A DNA stretch of 64,000 nt from Terribacillus aidingensis (GCF_040703035.1 NZ_CP159996.1:468001-532000), one strand, 5' to 3'; positions 25,236 to 35,793 are shown, numbered from the stretch's first letter. Numbers and translations: made by a program. The notes: generated from the letters alone by a model not told the origin.

Positions 25236-25358
25236 TATTTAAAGCACCCTCACTAAAGTCGTTAAGAAAAATAAGTTATAGTCGTTGATCGCGTTAATTT
25301 TTATATGTAAACAAGCGAAACGAATGCTTATATTTAATATACCTAAGGAGGTTAAGAC

Positions 25359-25775
25359 ATGGCAAGAATATCAAAGTCAAAATTCGGAAGAACAAGCTTT
25401 TCGAAATTATTAGGACATAACCTGGGAATCATGACAGCCTGGTCAGAACTAGCCGATATTTTAGAGAAAGATGCTAAGCTATCTAAAAACTTGAAGGAAC
25501 AAGTAAGGCGTACTCTTGCTCAAAACAACGGATGCGATTATTGCAAAGCGAAAGGAAAACCGGATACAGATTTGTTTGATGAGAAGACATCTGTTGCAGT
25601 AGGGTTTGCTACAGTCTTTCAAGCCTGCGATAAAAGAGATGTTCCTGATTCGTCCTTTGCAATACTGAAAGAATATTTTTCTGAGGCCGAGATCAGTGAA
25701 CTTTGTGCGTTCATCTGTTTTACGACTGCTCAGCAGTATTTTGGAGCGTTGATGAATCTGGAAGCGGAGGAGTAA
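25359..25775 (+). CDS. AhpD/carboxymuconolactone decarboxylase-family protein
   Basis: Helical protein of 138 aa with the CxxC motif of the AhpD-like fold (NGCDYCKAKG, C59 and C62). The family includes alkylhydroperoxidase partner AhpD, and many members are disulfide-active enzymes of unknown substrate. A strong TAAGGAGGT site precedes the ATG. It is transcribed away from the Lrp gene, which suggests control by it. Confidence 0.82.
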   Translation: MARISKSKFGRTSFSKLLGHNLGIMTAWSELADILEKDAKLSKNLKEQVRRTLAQNNGCDYCKAKGKPDTDLFDEKTSVAVGFATVFQACDKRDVPDSSFAILKEYFSEAEISELCAFICFTTAQQYFGALMNLEAEE

Positions 25776-25849
25776 TGAAAAGACAATAGCCTATAATCTA
25801 TCAAAATATTGCTATAATTTAATTGTTAAAACCTATGAAGGGGGCAATT

Positions 25850-26359
25850 ATGATACAAATAACACTGGCAAATCCAGACCATGTAGCGGGTATATCCAAA
25901 GTGTGTAGCGAAGGCTATTGGGCCACGTACAAAGAAACACATTCGGAGAAGTACATTCAAGGGATAATCAATGAGTTTTATAATCACGACAGGATCTTAA
26001 AAGAAGTATCGGAGACGAGCAGAGATTGGGGCGGATACTTTGTTGCGATCGAAGATGGAGAAGTGCTGGGAGCTATCGGTGGTGGAATGATCAGTGAAGG
26101 TGTCGGAGAGGTGTTCGTTTTATATCTTGATCCTGATCGACGCAATGAGGGGATAGGGACGAAATTGCTAGATGCCCTCACTAAACAGCAAAAGGAACAA
26201 TTTAACGCTACTGAACAGTGGGTATCTGTAGCAAAGGGAAATCAGAAGGGAATACCCTTTTATGAAGCAAGAGGGTTTGTCGTCCAGCATGAGCGACCTG
26301 GGTATCATGATATAGATGGAGAAAGATATCCTGCCTTGAGATATTATCGGAAAATATAG
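25850..26359 (+). CDS. GNAT-family N-acetyltransferase
   Basis: Acetyltransferase of 169 aa. The acetyl-CoA motif is LYLDPDRRNEGIGTKLLDAL (about residues 95-114) and the C-terminal part has GIPFYEARGFVVQ. The start at 25850 follows GAAGGGGGC; a TTG nine codons upstream is less likely. It resembles acetyltransferases annotated as spermidine or ribosomal-protein enzymes, but the substrate is not visible. A hairpin terminator lies 60 bp downstream. Confidence 0.87.
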   Translation: MIQITLANPDHVAGISKVCSEGYWATYKETHSEKYIQGIINEFYNHDRILKEVSETSRDWGGYFVAIEDGEVLGAIGGGMISEGVGEVFVLYLDPDRRNEGIGTKLLDALTKQQKEQFNATEQWVSVAKGNQKGIPFYEARGFVVQHERPGYHDIDGERYPALRYYRKI

Positions 26360-26417
26360 CATATCCTGAATCTGTGGAGTGGCAAGCTTACATAAGATAC
26401 AGGGATGAGGGAACGAA

Positions 26418-26443
26418 AAAACCAGCCTCGATTGGCTGGTTTT
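26418..26443. terminator. bidirectional intrinsic terminator
   Basis: A perfect 10-bp stem AAAACCAGCC / GGCTGGTTTT between convergent genes. Confidence 0.88.
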
Positions 26444-26445
26444 CC

Positions 26446-26652
26446 TCATTTCTTGTTGTTCATTTTCTTGATTTTGAAGTAAAGGCTGAAATAACGGAAC
26501 GACGTGTAAAAATCAAATGCAGCGAACACTGCAAGTAAGATACTGAAAATCGTCCAGTCTTTCGCTGCCTGTACGTCATGAATGGCCCAATAGACGAAGA
26601 AGACACCTATTACAAGGTAGAGTATCGCGGCGGGCAATGGTGAACGTATCAT
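26446..26652 (-). CDS. ydiK: YdiK-like small membrane protein
   Basis: Protein of 68 aa with two hydrophobic segments (PAAILYLVIGVFFVYWAIHD and FSILLAVFAAFDFYTSF). Size, topology and position next to the CPBP protease gene and groESL match B. subtilis YdiK (DUF4305). Its ribosome site GGAGGATAAG overlaps the last codons of ydiL and the genes are 6 bp apart, so translation is probably coupled. Function unknown. Confidence 0.85.
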   Translation of the reverse strand: MIRSPLPAAILYLVIGVFFVYWAIHDVQAAKDWTIFSILLAVFAAFDFYTSFRYFSLYFKIKKMNNKK

Positions 26653-26658
26653 AAATTC

Positions 26659-27387
26659 TTATCCTCCAAAGATGATCATTTGCATATTTTCTAGTTGTTT
26701 CTGCATTCTTTCCATTTCTTCCATTCTTTCAGGGGTGAGATAGAGCTGGATGATGACAACCATCAGGTTCATTAAGCTGTGTGTGATGATGGGTACGATG
26801 ATTCGTTTTGTCTGTACATATAGAGCTGCAAAAACGACACCCATGACAAAGTATTGCAATAGGTGCAAGAAATCTCCATGTACGGCACCGAATACGAGTG
26901 CGGAGATAAGTACTGCTACGAAGAAGTTTGTTCGCTTGTAGATTTCGCCGAATAGTATCTTACGGAAAATGATTTCCTCCAATATTGGTGCGAAGACAAC
27001 GACAATTAGTACGAACGCTGGAACCTCTCTGACAGCATCCAAGATGTTGGACGTATTTTCTGAGCCTTGTGTGATTCCAAAAGCATACATCTCGATCAAA
27101 CCTGCAATCACCTGTCCGGCATAAGCGCCAAAGAATCCGATGATAATCCAGACAATCGTCATTCCAGGACCAGTAGCGCTCCGTACTGCAGGTGTGCGCA
27201 TGTCCTTGCGCAGCAAAATGCAGACGATAACGACAGCAAGAAGGAAGCTGATCACACTCCACCAATACGATACAGTTGCCATATCCAATCCTCGATCTTC
27301 CATCCAAGGAACGAAAGGCAAGAGCAGTATGGAGGAAAGCTGCATCACAATATATGTCAATATGACGAACCAATAACGAGCTGGCAA
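26659..27387 (-). CDS. ydiL: CPBP-family intramembrane metalloprotease (YdiL)
   Basis: Membrane protein of 242 aa with eight hydrophobic segments. The CPBP/Abi motifs are intact: EExxxR (E137, E138, R142 in PILEEIIFRKIL), FGAVHGD with H170, and the third motif THSLMNL with H203. Related proteases process prenylated or peptide substrates and some serve in bacteriocin immunity. The TTG start follows GGAAGGAG. It forms an operon with ydiK and is divergent from groESL, exactly as in B. subtilis. Confidence 0.9.
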   Translation of the reverse strand: MPARYWFVILTYIVMQLSSILLLPFVPWMEDRGLDMATVSYWWSVISFLLAVVIVCILLRKDMRTPAVRSATGPGMTIVWIIIGFFGAYAGQVIAGLIEMYAFGITQGSENTSNILDAVREVPAFVLIVVVFAPILEEIIFRKILFGEIYKRTNFFVAVLISALVFGAVHGDFLHLLQYFVMGVVFAALYVQTKRIIVPIITHSLMNLMVVIIQLYLTPERMEEMERMQKQLENMQMIIFGG

Positions 27388-27551
27388 TATAACGACTCCT
27401 TCCGCCTTACTTATGTAGTTGGCATCTTACGTATTTTAACATAAGAAGCAGGGAAGTATGTAGCGGTGCGCTTTGTAATTGCCATGTTAAATTGTCCATA
27501 CTCTGGCAGGACAAACGAGAAATTAGTCGAACAACTATCAGAGTGTCAGGC

Positions 27552-27580
27552 TTGCATTCCGTATTCGTTTTGATTATTAT
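27552..27580 (+). promoter_or_regulatory. groESL sigma-A promoter
   Basis: TTGCAT and TATTAT are separated by 17 bp; the expected transcription start falls at the edge of the CIRCE element. Confidence 0.7.
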
Positions 27581-27590
27581 AATAACTGTG

Positions 27591-27617
27591 TTAGCACTCA
27601 ACTAACTCGAGTGCTAA
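27591..27617. promoter_or_regulatory. CIRCE operator (HrcA site)
   Basis: TTAGCACTC-N9-GAGTGCTAA is a perfect match to the CIRCE inverted repeat. HrcA repression of groESL, relieved on heat shock, is expected. Confidence 0.98.
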
Positions 27618-27654
27618 AAATCAAATTATCGATTATATAAGGAGGGTTTCTCAC

Positions 27655-29623
<1,969 letters not shown>

Positions 29624-29710
29624 GACCGTCCACAACCCCTTTGCTACACAAGGATTTGAACCTAAAATAAATTTTAATTGGATTATTTAAATAATCTAAT
29701 TAAATCTAAG

Positions 29711-29749
29711 AAGCCTCTCAATTGTCAATGGACTTTTGGGAGGCTTTTT
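29711..29749 (+). terminator. groESL terminator
   Basis: A 10-bp stem with one G-U pair (AAGCCTCTCA / TGGGAGGCTT), a 17-nt loop and a T-run. Confidence 0.85.
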
Positions 29750-29833
29750 CTTTTCTATCTTCATTGCTGCTGAAACATAAGCATTATCATTCTTTTTTAC
29801 AGCTCACTACCAACCAACAAGGGAGAGAAAAAC

Positions 29834-30810
29834 ATGACACTCAAAATTGGAATGATTGGGACGGGTTGGTTTAGCCGTAAGCATGCGGACATTCTATCAA
29901 AGATGGATGGTGTTCAGATCCAGGCTATTTGCGGAACTAGCAAAGAGAAAGCAGCAGATATGGCGTCCAATTATGAGGGTGCAAATGGGTATGATCAGTA
30001 TGTGGAAATGCTGGATGCAGAGGAGCTTGATGCGGTTTATATCGTTACACCGCCAATGATTCGGGGAGAAATCGAATTAGAGCTTATTGGGCGCGGTATT
30101 CCTTTCTTCATCGAAAAGCCGTTGGGGACAGAGGACAAGATCCCAGCCAAGGTGTTAGAGCGTATGAATGAGAGTTCTCTGATTACGTCTGTTGGGTATC
30201 ATTTTCGATATAGTGATTCGGTTCAGTATCTAAAGGAAAACGTAAATGGCCAAATGCTTGGTATGGTATTAGGTAAATGGATGGGCGAGATGCCCATGGT
30301 GGGTTGGTGGAGAGATCAAGAGAATCTGGCGGTCAATTTATCGAACAAACAACGCATATTGTAGATTTACTGAGATACGTCTGCGGTGAGGTTGAAGAAG
30401 TATACGCGATGTATGGTAATCAAGTACAGCATAATAAGCATGATAATGTTACGGTGCCTGACATTGGAACGGTAAGTTTACGGCTGCAAAATGGCGTGAT
30501 AGCTAACCTGTCGAATACATGTGTCCTTCCTAGTGGCATGGGAGATGTTGGGCTCAAGTTTTATACAGATAAAGGAACACTGGATTGGCAGGGCGATAAA
30601 CTAGAAATAGACCAAGAAGGCATAAAGACGGTGTATAAGGATACGGACAATCCATACGTTCGGGAAAATGAGGCATTTATTCATGCCGTTCGTACTGGCG
30701 ACACTTCGCACATCCGCTCTGATTATCGTGATGCATATCTAACTCATGAGGTGACGTATGCTGCTTTGGAATCAGCGAGAAGTGGTGTACCTGTTAAGCT
30801 TAAAAAATAA
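29834..30810 (+). pseudogene. Gfo/Idh/MocA-family oxidoreductase, broken by a frameshift
   Basis: NAD(P)-dependent sugar-type dehydrogenase of about 325 codons in two frames. The first part (29834 on) has the Rossmann start IGMIGTGWFSRKHADIL, TPPMIRGEIELELI and FFIEKPLG, and runs to WWRDQEN. The second frame resumes with SGGQFIEQTTHIVDLLRYVC and ends normally at SARSGVPVKLKK. The shift lies in the A-rich stretch near 30322-30325, where one missing A would restore the expected EKSGGQ reading. It may be a true pseudogene or a sequencing error. An RBS and terminator are intact, so the damage is recent. Confidence 0.85.
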
Positions 30811-30822
30811 AGGTAATAAAAG

Positions 30823-30854
30823 AAGGAGCACTGATTTGGGTCAGGGCTCCTTTC
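30823..30854 (+). terminator. intrinsic terminator
   Basis: An interrupted stem AAGGAGC-A-CTGA / TCAG-G-GCTCCTT followed by TCTT. Confidence 0.65.
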
Positions 30855-31023
30855 TTAAGTATGCTCGGCATCTGTTAACCAAGAATTCTCACTAAATATT
30901 TAAATAACACACATTATTTGGTAAAAACACGCCTTTAGTCATGGTATGATAGTAGGGGAACAAAGGTTGATAAACATGTACTAGAAAGCTGTTTTTTTAT
31001 AGGGGATAAGGGGAGAACTAACA

Positions 31024-31929
31024 TTGGAATCATTCTTAGTCATTTTAACGTTACTAGCTTTAGCCGGTATGGTATTCTTTTTTGTCTTAGCCTTAGTAAA
31101 AGGAAAAGGGAACAGGCGTAGGAACTTTGCGAAATCAGGTGGCTGTCTGATTGCACTTATAGTCGTATCGATTATTGGGGGATCAATAATTGAAGAGGCG
31201 CCCGCTTCTGAAGATGTTAAAGCAAAAGATTCCTCAGCGGCTGAAGAAACGGCTGTAAAGGAAGAAGAAGCAGAGGAAGAAGCGCAGAAAGAAAAAGAAG
31301 CTAAGGAAGCAGAAGAACAAGCGCAGAAAGAACAAGAAGCAAAGGAAGCAGAGGAACAAGCGCAGAAAGAACAAGAAGCCAAGGAAGCAGAGGAACAAGC
31401 GCAGAAAGAGAAAGAAGAACAAGAAGCAAAGGAAGCTGAGGAACAAGCACAGAAAGAGAAAGAAGAACAGGAAGCTAAAGAAGCTAAAGAAGCCAGCGTA
31501 ACTGTTTCTCAAGAACAGGCGGTAAATAGCGCTGAAAGCTATGTGAATTATACTGCATTCTCTAAGTCGGGATTGATTGAACAATTAGAGTTTGAGGGTT
31601 TCAGCACAGAAGATGCAACATACGGTGTAGAAAATATCACGGTTGATTGGCAAGAGCAAGCGGTTAAGTCAGCTCAAGACTATATTAGTTATACTGCATT
31701 CTCTAAATCAGGATTGATTGAACAATTAAAGTTTGAGGGTTTCAGCACAGAAGATGCAACATACGGTGCAGAAAACATCACAGTTGATTGGCAAGAACAA
31801 GCAGCTAAGGCTGCTCAAAACTACCTTGATTATACTTCTTTTTCCAGACAGGGTTTAATTGATCAATTGATTTTTGAAGGATTCAGCACAGAGCACGCGA
31901 CATACGGTGCCGATCAGGTTGGTTTGTAG
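31024..31929 (+). CDS. membrane-anchored protein with charged helix and three Ltp domains
   Basis: Protein of 301 aa. Two N-terminal hydrophobic segments (residues about 4-26 and 40-56) are followed by a 70-residue E/A/K/Q-rich coiled-coil-type helix with 13- and 16-residue repeats (87-157), then three tandem Ltp/PF07553 repeats (about 164-210, 211-257, 258-301) with the motif FSKSGLIEQLKFEGFSTEDA. Ltp of phage TP-J34 is a lipoprotein with such repeats that blocks DNA injection by related phages. Here there is no lipobox; the anchor is transmembrane. The TTG start follows AAGGGGAGAA. A role in phage exclusion is inference. Confidence 0.8.
   Translation: MESFLVILTLLALAGMVFFFVLALVKGKGNRRRNFAKSGGCLIALIVVSIIGGSIIEEAPASEDVKAKDSSAAEETAVKEEEAEEEAQKEKEAKEAEEQAQKEQEAKEAEEQAQKEQEAKEAEEQAQKEKEEQEAKEAEEQAQKEKEEQEAKEAKEASVTVSQEQAVNSAESYVNYTAFSKSGLIEQLEFEGFSTEDATYGVENITVDWQEQAVKSAQDYISYTAFSKSGLIEQLKFEGFSTEDATYGAENITVDWQEQAAKAAQNYLDYTSFSRQGLIDQLIFEGFSTEHATYGADQVGL
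31282..31494 (+). repeat. in-frame tandem repeat coding the charged helix
   Basis: Three 39-bp and two 48-bp units encode AQKEKEAKEAEEQ-type repeats. The units differ by a few bases and by an inserted three-codon block, so copy number probably changes by slippage while keeping frame. Confidence 0.85.
31513..31926 (+). repeat. three tandem Ltp-domain repeats, first two nearly identical in DNA
   Basis: Units of 141 bp. The first two share almost all bases from TATACTGCATTC (31549 and 31690) to the end of the unit, showing a recent duplication. The third is clearly older. Confidence 0.85.
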
Positions 31930-31944
31930 TAGATATATTATTGG

Positions 31945-31977
31945 GGGAGTAGCTAATAGCTACTCCCTTTAATTTTT
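31945..31977 (+). terminator. intrinsic terminator
   Basis: A perfect 10-bp stem GGGAGTAGCT / AGCTACTCCC followed by TTTAATTTTT. Confidence 0.88.
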
Positions 31978-32044
31978 ACTACTTCGCTTATCCTATGAAA
32001 AAATGGCATAATAAAAGAAATCATAAAAAATTAAGGATGACTAG

Positions 32045-33241
32045 ATGAGACAGTTAGTAGAAGTAAAAGTAAAACCGAAATCGGTTAAAGATATAAAGAA
32101 TGGCTATCCGCTGCTCACAAAAGAAGCAATTGAAACTTCAGGATTGAAGGTAGATGAGGGTAGCATCTTGCGTTTAGTTGACTCCAACCGCAAGTACATT
32201 GCTACAGCCTACTATGGTCTGCAAAATAAAGGGATAGGTTGGGTTTTAACTAGTAAGGAACAAGAGAAAATCAATATAAAGTTTTTTGTTAAGAGAATGA
32301 GTGAAGCTATTGCAAAGCGGAAGAACTTATACGATACCGAAGATACAACTGCTTTCCGTGTGTTTAATGGGGAAGGAGACGGTATCGGCGGATTGATCAT
32401 TGATTTCTATGACGGCTTTTATATGGTGAGTTGGTATAGTGAAGGTATTTATTCTTTCCGTGAAGATATATATCAAGCATTGAATGAAGTGGCAGAAGTT
32501 CGGGGTCTATATGAAAAGTTACGCTTTAACACCAATGGCCAATACGTGGAGCAAGATGATTATGTGTCAGGTGAAAAGGGAGAATTTCCTTTAATCGTTT
32601 TGGAAAACGGGATGAAATATGCGGTAGATCTAAATGATGGAGCAATGACAGGGATATTCTTAGATCAACGTAATGTACGAAAAGCATTACGTGACCATTA
32701 TTCAGAAGGAAAAACGGTTTTAAATACATTCTCTTATACAGGTGCGTTCTCTGTAGCAGCAGTTCTTGGTGGTGCAACAAAGACAACAAGCGTGGATGTA
32801 GCAAAACGAAGCTTGCCTAAGACTATTGAGCAATTTTCAGCCAACGAAATTGATTATGAAGCGCAGGATATTAAGGTGATGGATGTCTTTGATTACTTTC
32901 GATATGCAGACCGTCATGAATTGAAGTTTGATGTTGTCGTATTGGATCCGCCAAGCTTTGCGCGGACAAAGAAAATAACTTTCAGTACTGCAAAGGATTA
33001 TCCGAAGCTGCTAAAAGACACCTTGAAAATCACCAATCAAGGTGGAATTATTATTGCGTCCACAAATAACGCAAGATTCAATATGAAAAAGTTCAAATCA
33101 TTTATCGATAAAGCATTTACGGAAACTAACACACGCTACAAAATCCTAGAAGAACACCAATTGCCAGAAGATTTTACTGTACCACATGACTATCCTGAAT
33201 TTAACTATTTAAAAGTCGTGTTTATAAAGGTAATGAATTAA
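32045..33241 (+). CDS. RlmI-like class I rRNA methyltransferase (PUA domain)
   Basis: SAM-dependent RNA cytosine-C5 methyltransferase of the RlmI/YwbD family, 398 aa. An N-terminal PUA-like domain (residues about 3-75) precedes a central domain and the Rossmann methylase, with SAM motif VLNTFSYTGAFSVAAVLGGA near 235, VDVAKRSL, and motif IV VVLDPPSFARTKK near 302. The start context has a modest AAGGATGA site. It is followed 15 bp later by a small gene in the same transcript. Confidence 0.9.
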   Translation: MRQLVEVKVKPKSVKDIKNGYPLLTKEAIETSGLKVDEGSILRLVDSNRKYIATAYYGLQNKGIGWVLTSKEQEKINIKFFVKRMSEAIAKRKNLYDTEDTTAFRVFNGEGDGIGGLIIDFYDGFYMVSWYSEGIYSFREDIYQALNEVAEVRGLYEKLRFNTNGQYVEQDDYVSGEKGEFPLIVLENGMKYAVDLNDGAMTGIFLDQRNVRKALRDHYSEGKTVLNTFSYTGAFSVAAVLGGATKTTSVDVAKRSLPKTIEQFSANEIDYEAQDIKVMDVFDYFRYADRHELKFDVVVLDPPSFARTKKITFSTAKDYPKLLKDTLKITNQGGIIIASTNNARFNMKKFKSFIDKAFTETNTRYKILEEHQLPEDFTVPHDYPEFNYLKVVFIKVMN

Positions 33242-33256
33242 GGAGGATGTGGACAA

Positions 33257-33445
33257 TTGAAATACAATAAAACAACGATGACGAAATTAATTAATCAACA
33301 GAGTGAGTTACATGAGGAGTTAAAAAGGCTGAAAGCTGAAATGGGCTTAGAGAAAAATTTAGCAATTAAAGCACTTTACCATTCATTTGTAGCTAATAGC
33401 GGTAAATACATGAACGAATATAAAGAGTTAGAACGTCCGAGATAG
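33257..33445 (+). CDS. small helical hypothetical protein
   Basis: Protein of 62 aa with heptad-like helical content (LINQQSELHEELKRLKAEMG), no membrane segment and no recognised motif. The TTG start has an excellent AAGGAGG site that overlaps the methyltransferase stop region. It is likely cotranscribed with that gene and ends at a terminator. Confidence 0.6.
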   Translation: MKYNKTTMTKLINQQSELHEELKRLKAEMGLEKNLAIKALYHSFVANSGKYMNEYKELERPR

Positions 33446-33458
33446 GACTAAAAAAGGC

Positions 33459-33494
33459 AAAGGTTCCTCAGGTGATTTCTGAGGGACCTTTTTT
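33459..33494 (+). terminator. intrinsic terminator
   Basis: A 13-bp stem with one wobble (AAAGGTTCCTCAG / CTGAGGGACCTTT) followed by T residues. It abuts the chemoreceptor relic on the other strand. Confidence 0.88.
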
Positions 33495-33585
33495 CAATAC
33501 TTAAACCGTTAACAACTGCCTGCAACTCCTGCGCCAAATCCGAGAGAAAAACAGTCGGATTTGATATATCTTCCAATTCAACGAC
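33494..33585 (-). pseudogene. relic of a chemoreceptor C-terminus
   Basis: Minus-strand reading LEDISNPTVFLSDLAQELQA then VVN closely matches the last residues of the intact chemoreceptor at 41653 ([23 protein letters not shown]). One base is missing after the AAC codon; restoring it gives the expected FKY and TGA stop at 33494. About 30 codons survive and nothing upstream matches. It is the tail of a deleted mcp gene. Confidence 0.8.
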
Positions 33586-33661
33586 CGCACAATAATATAC
33601 CGTAAATTGCTTGTTTTTTCTGTCTTGATTTGTATTTAAAGAATGTATGTAATTAATGAAA

Positions 33662-34276
33662 TTACTTCTCTTCAACATTTAGAATATTTCCGGTCCGTTC
33701 CATATATGTGAACCGGTATGTTGTGCCTTCTTCTATCTGATAATTGTTGATCAGCAGCGTAAGATCTCGTTCATCCGTTGTGATTAGTGCAATAGTTGAG
33801 TGGCCACCAGTATATACATCCACAACTTTAAAGTCATCTACATGCATCACGCCATCTGCGTAATCCTTCATATCTCCCACACTATTAATTGTTAAAGAAC
33901 TTAATTGTGGAACAATGAAAACACCTATGGTAAAACAAATTACCCCTGTTAAACCAAAATAAAATAATTGTCTTTTGCCAACTTTCTGTGGGTTTTTTAT
34001 TGTAATAACAAGACTTGTATAAACAAAAAAGGCAATAAGGGTCAAGGCAGCCAAGTACAACAAAGCAGTTCCTATCCAATCATAGATGAATGCATGATAA
34101 AGGCTCGAAGCAAAAAATGTTCTTAAAACCATAAAAGATACACCTAAAATAACAAAAGCAACCATTACCATGATGAAGCTATATATAATTCTTGTAATTC
34201 TTGCCCTCTTGCTATTAGCAACCTCACGTTTCAATTGAGCTGAGCTTTGTAAATGCCTTCGTTTTTTCCTGCCCAT
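33662..34276 (-). CDS. three-span membrane protein with C-terminal soluble domain
   Basis: Protein of 204 aa. A basic N-terminus (MGRKKRRHLQSSAQLKREVA) is followed by membrane segments at about 29-52, 68-92 and 105-123. The remaining 80 residues are polar and beta-rich (DFKVVDVYTGGHSTIALITT, TYRFTYMERTGNILNV) and probably sit outside the membrane. No family is recognised. The ATG has an AAAGGGGAGA site. The base composition is AT-rich like the surrounding accessory region. Confidence 0.7.
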   Translation of the reverse strand: MGRKKRRHLQSSAQLKREVANSKRARITRIIYSFIMVMVAFVILGVSFMVLRTFFASSLYHAFIYDWIGTALLYLAALTLIAFFVYTSLVITIKNPQKVGKRQLFYFGLTGVICFTIGVFIVPQLSSLTINSVGDMKDYADGVMHVDDFKVVDVYTGGHSTIALITTDERDLTLLINNYQIEEGTTYRFTYMERTGNILNVEEK

Positions 34277-34625
34277 TAAATCTCCCCTTTAACATATCTA
34301 TATCTTTTTTTATATATAATCTAGTTCTTGTTTGCCTCTCATAAGATTTGTGAGAGGCAATTTAACTTGTAATATCATTACTTTAAACTTATGTTTTGAA
34401 ATACCTAGTGTCAAGATTTACCACATTAGTTAAAGTATCTTTCCCTTAAAAATCCAGCATCCTTCATCAATTGCCAATTCACTAAAATAAGGCTGAAGGC
34501 GTATTAATTAATCAGCCTTAATCAGGTTCTTCAAATAAATTCCATTTTATATGATTACTGTATTACAACCAATATGCTTACTGAGCAGCCAGTTATTAAT
34601 AATTGAAGTAGGAAGGAGAAAAAAC
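34277..34625. other. non-coding stretch with two hairpins
   Basis: A 10-bp inverted repeat TTGCCTCTCA / TGAGAGGCAA lies at 34332-34360, and an 8-bp repeat AAGGCTGA / TCAGCCTT at 34489-34519. Neither has a strong T-run. No ORF with a ribosome site is present until the ABC permease fragment. Confidence 0.5.
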
Positions 34626-35156
34626 ATGTTTTTGTTGAAAATGCTAAAGAACGATTTCACAAGGAACAAAGTTGTAACGATTACAGTGTTTGTATTTATC
34701 ACTATGGCTGTTATCTTGGCAGCGAGTGCTATAAACAACATTGCCAACTTAATGCAGGGAATCTCAAATTTTCAAGAAAGTGCAGCACCATCCGACATTA
34801 CGGTGATGCATGCCGGAGAGTATGACCAGGCGGAGATCGACCGATTTTCAGAACAACATCATGACCATATAGCGATGCAGGAGACGATGGTCCTCCAGAA
34901 TATTGATGGAAGCAATATTCATTTTGGTCAAAATCAAACGATGGCGGGAACGATACAGGATATTTCATTCGTGGTCCAGAATAAGAATTTTGATTTTATT
35001 TTGGATCTGGATAATGAAAAGCTTGATATAAAAAAAGATTTCGTAGCTGTTCCCATCTATTTCATGGAACAACATGATTTAAAAATAGGTGATACGATCA
35101 AAGTAAAAAGTGGATGGTATGAGAAGCAAAAACGGAAAGAATACTGTTTATGGTAG
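34626..35156 (+). pseudogene. truncated FtsX-type ABC transporter permease
   Basis: N-terminal about 176 residues of a macrolide-export/FtsX-like permease. The basic start MFLLKMLKNDFTRNKV and one transmembrane helix (about 17-40) are followed by an extracellular domain (ITVMHAGEYDQAEIDRF, FVAVPIYFMEQHDLKIGDTI). The family is about 700-800 aa with later membrane spans that are absent here. The reading frame ends shortly after KVKSG, where homology stops. The RBS GGAAGGAG is intact. Confidence 0.75.
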
Positions 35157-35266
35157 ATGGAAATATTATTTCACAGAAGAAAATGCGTAAATACGATGCA
35201 CAGCGGGACGATAGTAAGGAAAGAGAAGAAAGCATTATGAAATGGTTAATGGAAAATGGGTTGTGA
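35123..35266 (+). pseudogene. relic resembling an ABC ATPase C-terminus
   Basis: Directly joined to the permease fragment, in another frame, is EAKTERILFMVDGNIISQKK followed by MRKYDAQRDDSKEREESIMK and WLMENGL. It has the look of the end of an FtsX-linked ABC ATPase (RILFMVDGxI). It suggests that a deletion fused the two genes of one exporter. The match is from memory of the family and short, so this is tentative. Confidence 0.45.
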
Positions 35267-35338
35267 TTCTTCACTTGCAGTTGGATATTGAAAATGAGGC
35301 TTTGGTAAAATTACACTATGACAGCTTATCAGACTGGA

Positions 35339-35368
35339 CGTCAAACCTAAGGGTTTGGCGCTTTTTTT
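35339..35368 (+). terminator. intrinsic terminator
   Basis: A 9-bp stem CGTCAAACC / GGTTTGGCG with one wobble and seven T residues, marking the end of the former exporter transcript. Confidence 0.8.
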
Positions 35369-35676
35369 ATAGTACATTAGTGTCTTAATCAATTAAAGGA
35401 GGTTAAGCTCGATATTCAAAGTTACACTAAGTATCAAATTAGCTCACTGGCAAGTAGGTACGATGAATTTTGCCCTAAAGTGCATACCCCTTTGTACGTT
35501 CTTTTATTTTTGAAAGCTTTATAATTCTAAGTACATAGAAAAAATTAAATCGCATCCAAAAGAAAGATGATGGAAAAAAATACCGTAAATGATTTTATAG
35601 AACTAAGTGTTAATCCTATCTAAAGCTCATACGAGGTTAAGTAGTTACAATAGATAGTACAAAGGGGAAAATGATA
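35369..35676. other. non-coding stretch
   Basis: An AAAGGAGGT sequence at about 35397 is followed by an open frame of about 30 codons without a start codon (FKVTLSIKLAHWQVG), so no gene can be supported. The rest is AT-rich without recognisable signals. Confidence 0.45.
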
Positions 35677-35793
35677 ATGAAAAACAAAGTGATTTATGGA
35701 ATTGTGTATATAGGCTCTATATTAGCCAGCGTTATTTTATTCTTTGTGGAAAGAAGATATAAAATGAAAAAACGTAATGAAAGAAGTCTGTGA
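35677..35793 (+). CDS. 38-aa single-span membrane protein
   Basis: MKNKVIYGIVYIGSILASVI then LFFVERRYKMKKRNERSL: one transmembrane helix and a strongly basic C-terminal tail. An AAAGGGG site is 9 nt before the ATG (a second ATG two codons upstream is too close). It is 48 bp before the sigma factor gene and may share its transcript. No family is recognised. Confidence 0.55.
   Translation: MKNKVIYGIVYIGSILASVILFFVERRYKMKKRNERSL

Noticed and set aside
31234..31584. A 116-codon minus-strand ORF rich in Phe/Leu/Ser
   Set aside because: It is the antisense of the repetitive charged-helix coding region.
34332..34360. Inverted repeat TTGCCTCTCA / TGAGAGGCAA
   Set aside because: Considered as a terminator or attachment site, but there is no T-run, no upstream gene and no duplicated flank.
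35397..35500. An AAAGGAGGT followed by an open frame (FKVTLSIKLAHWQVG)
   Set aside because: No start codon follows the ribosome site at a usable distance; at most a decayed gene start.
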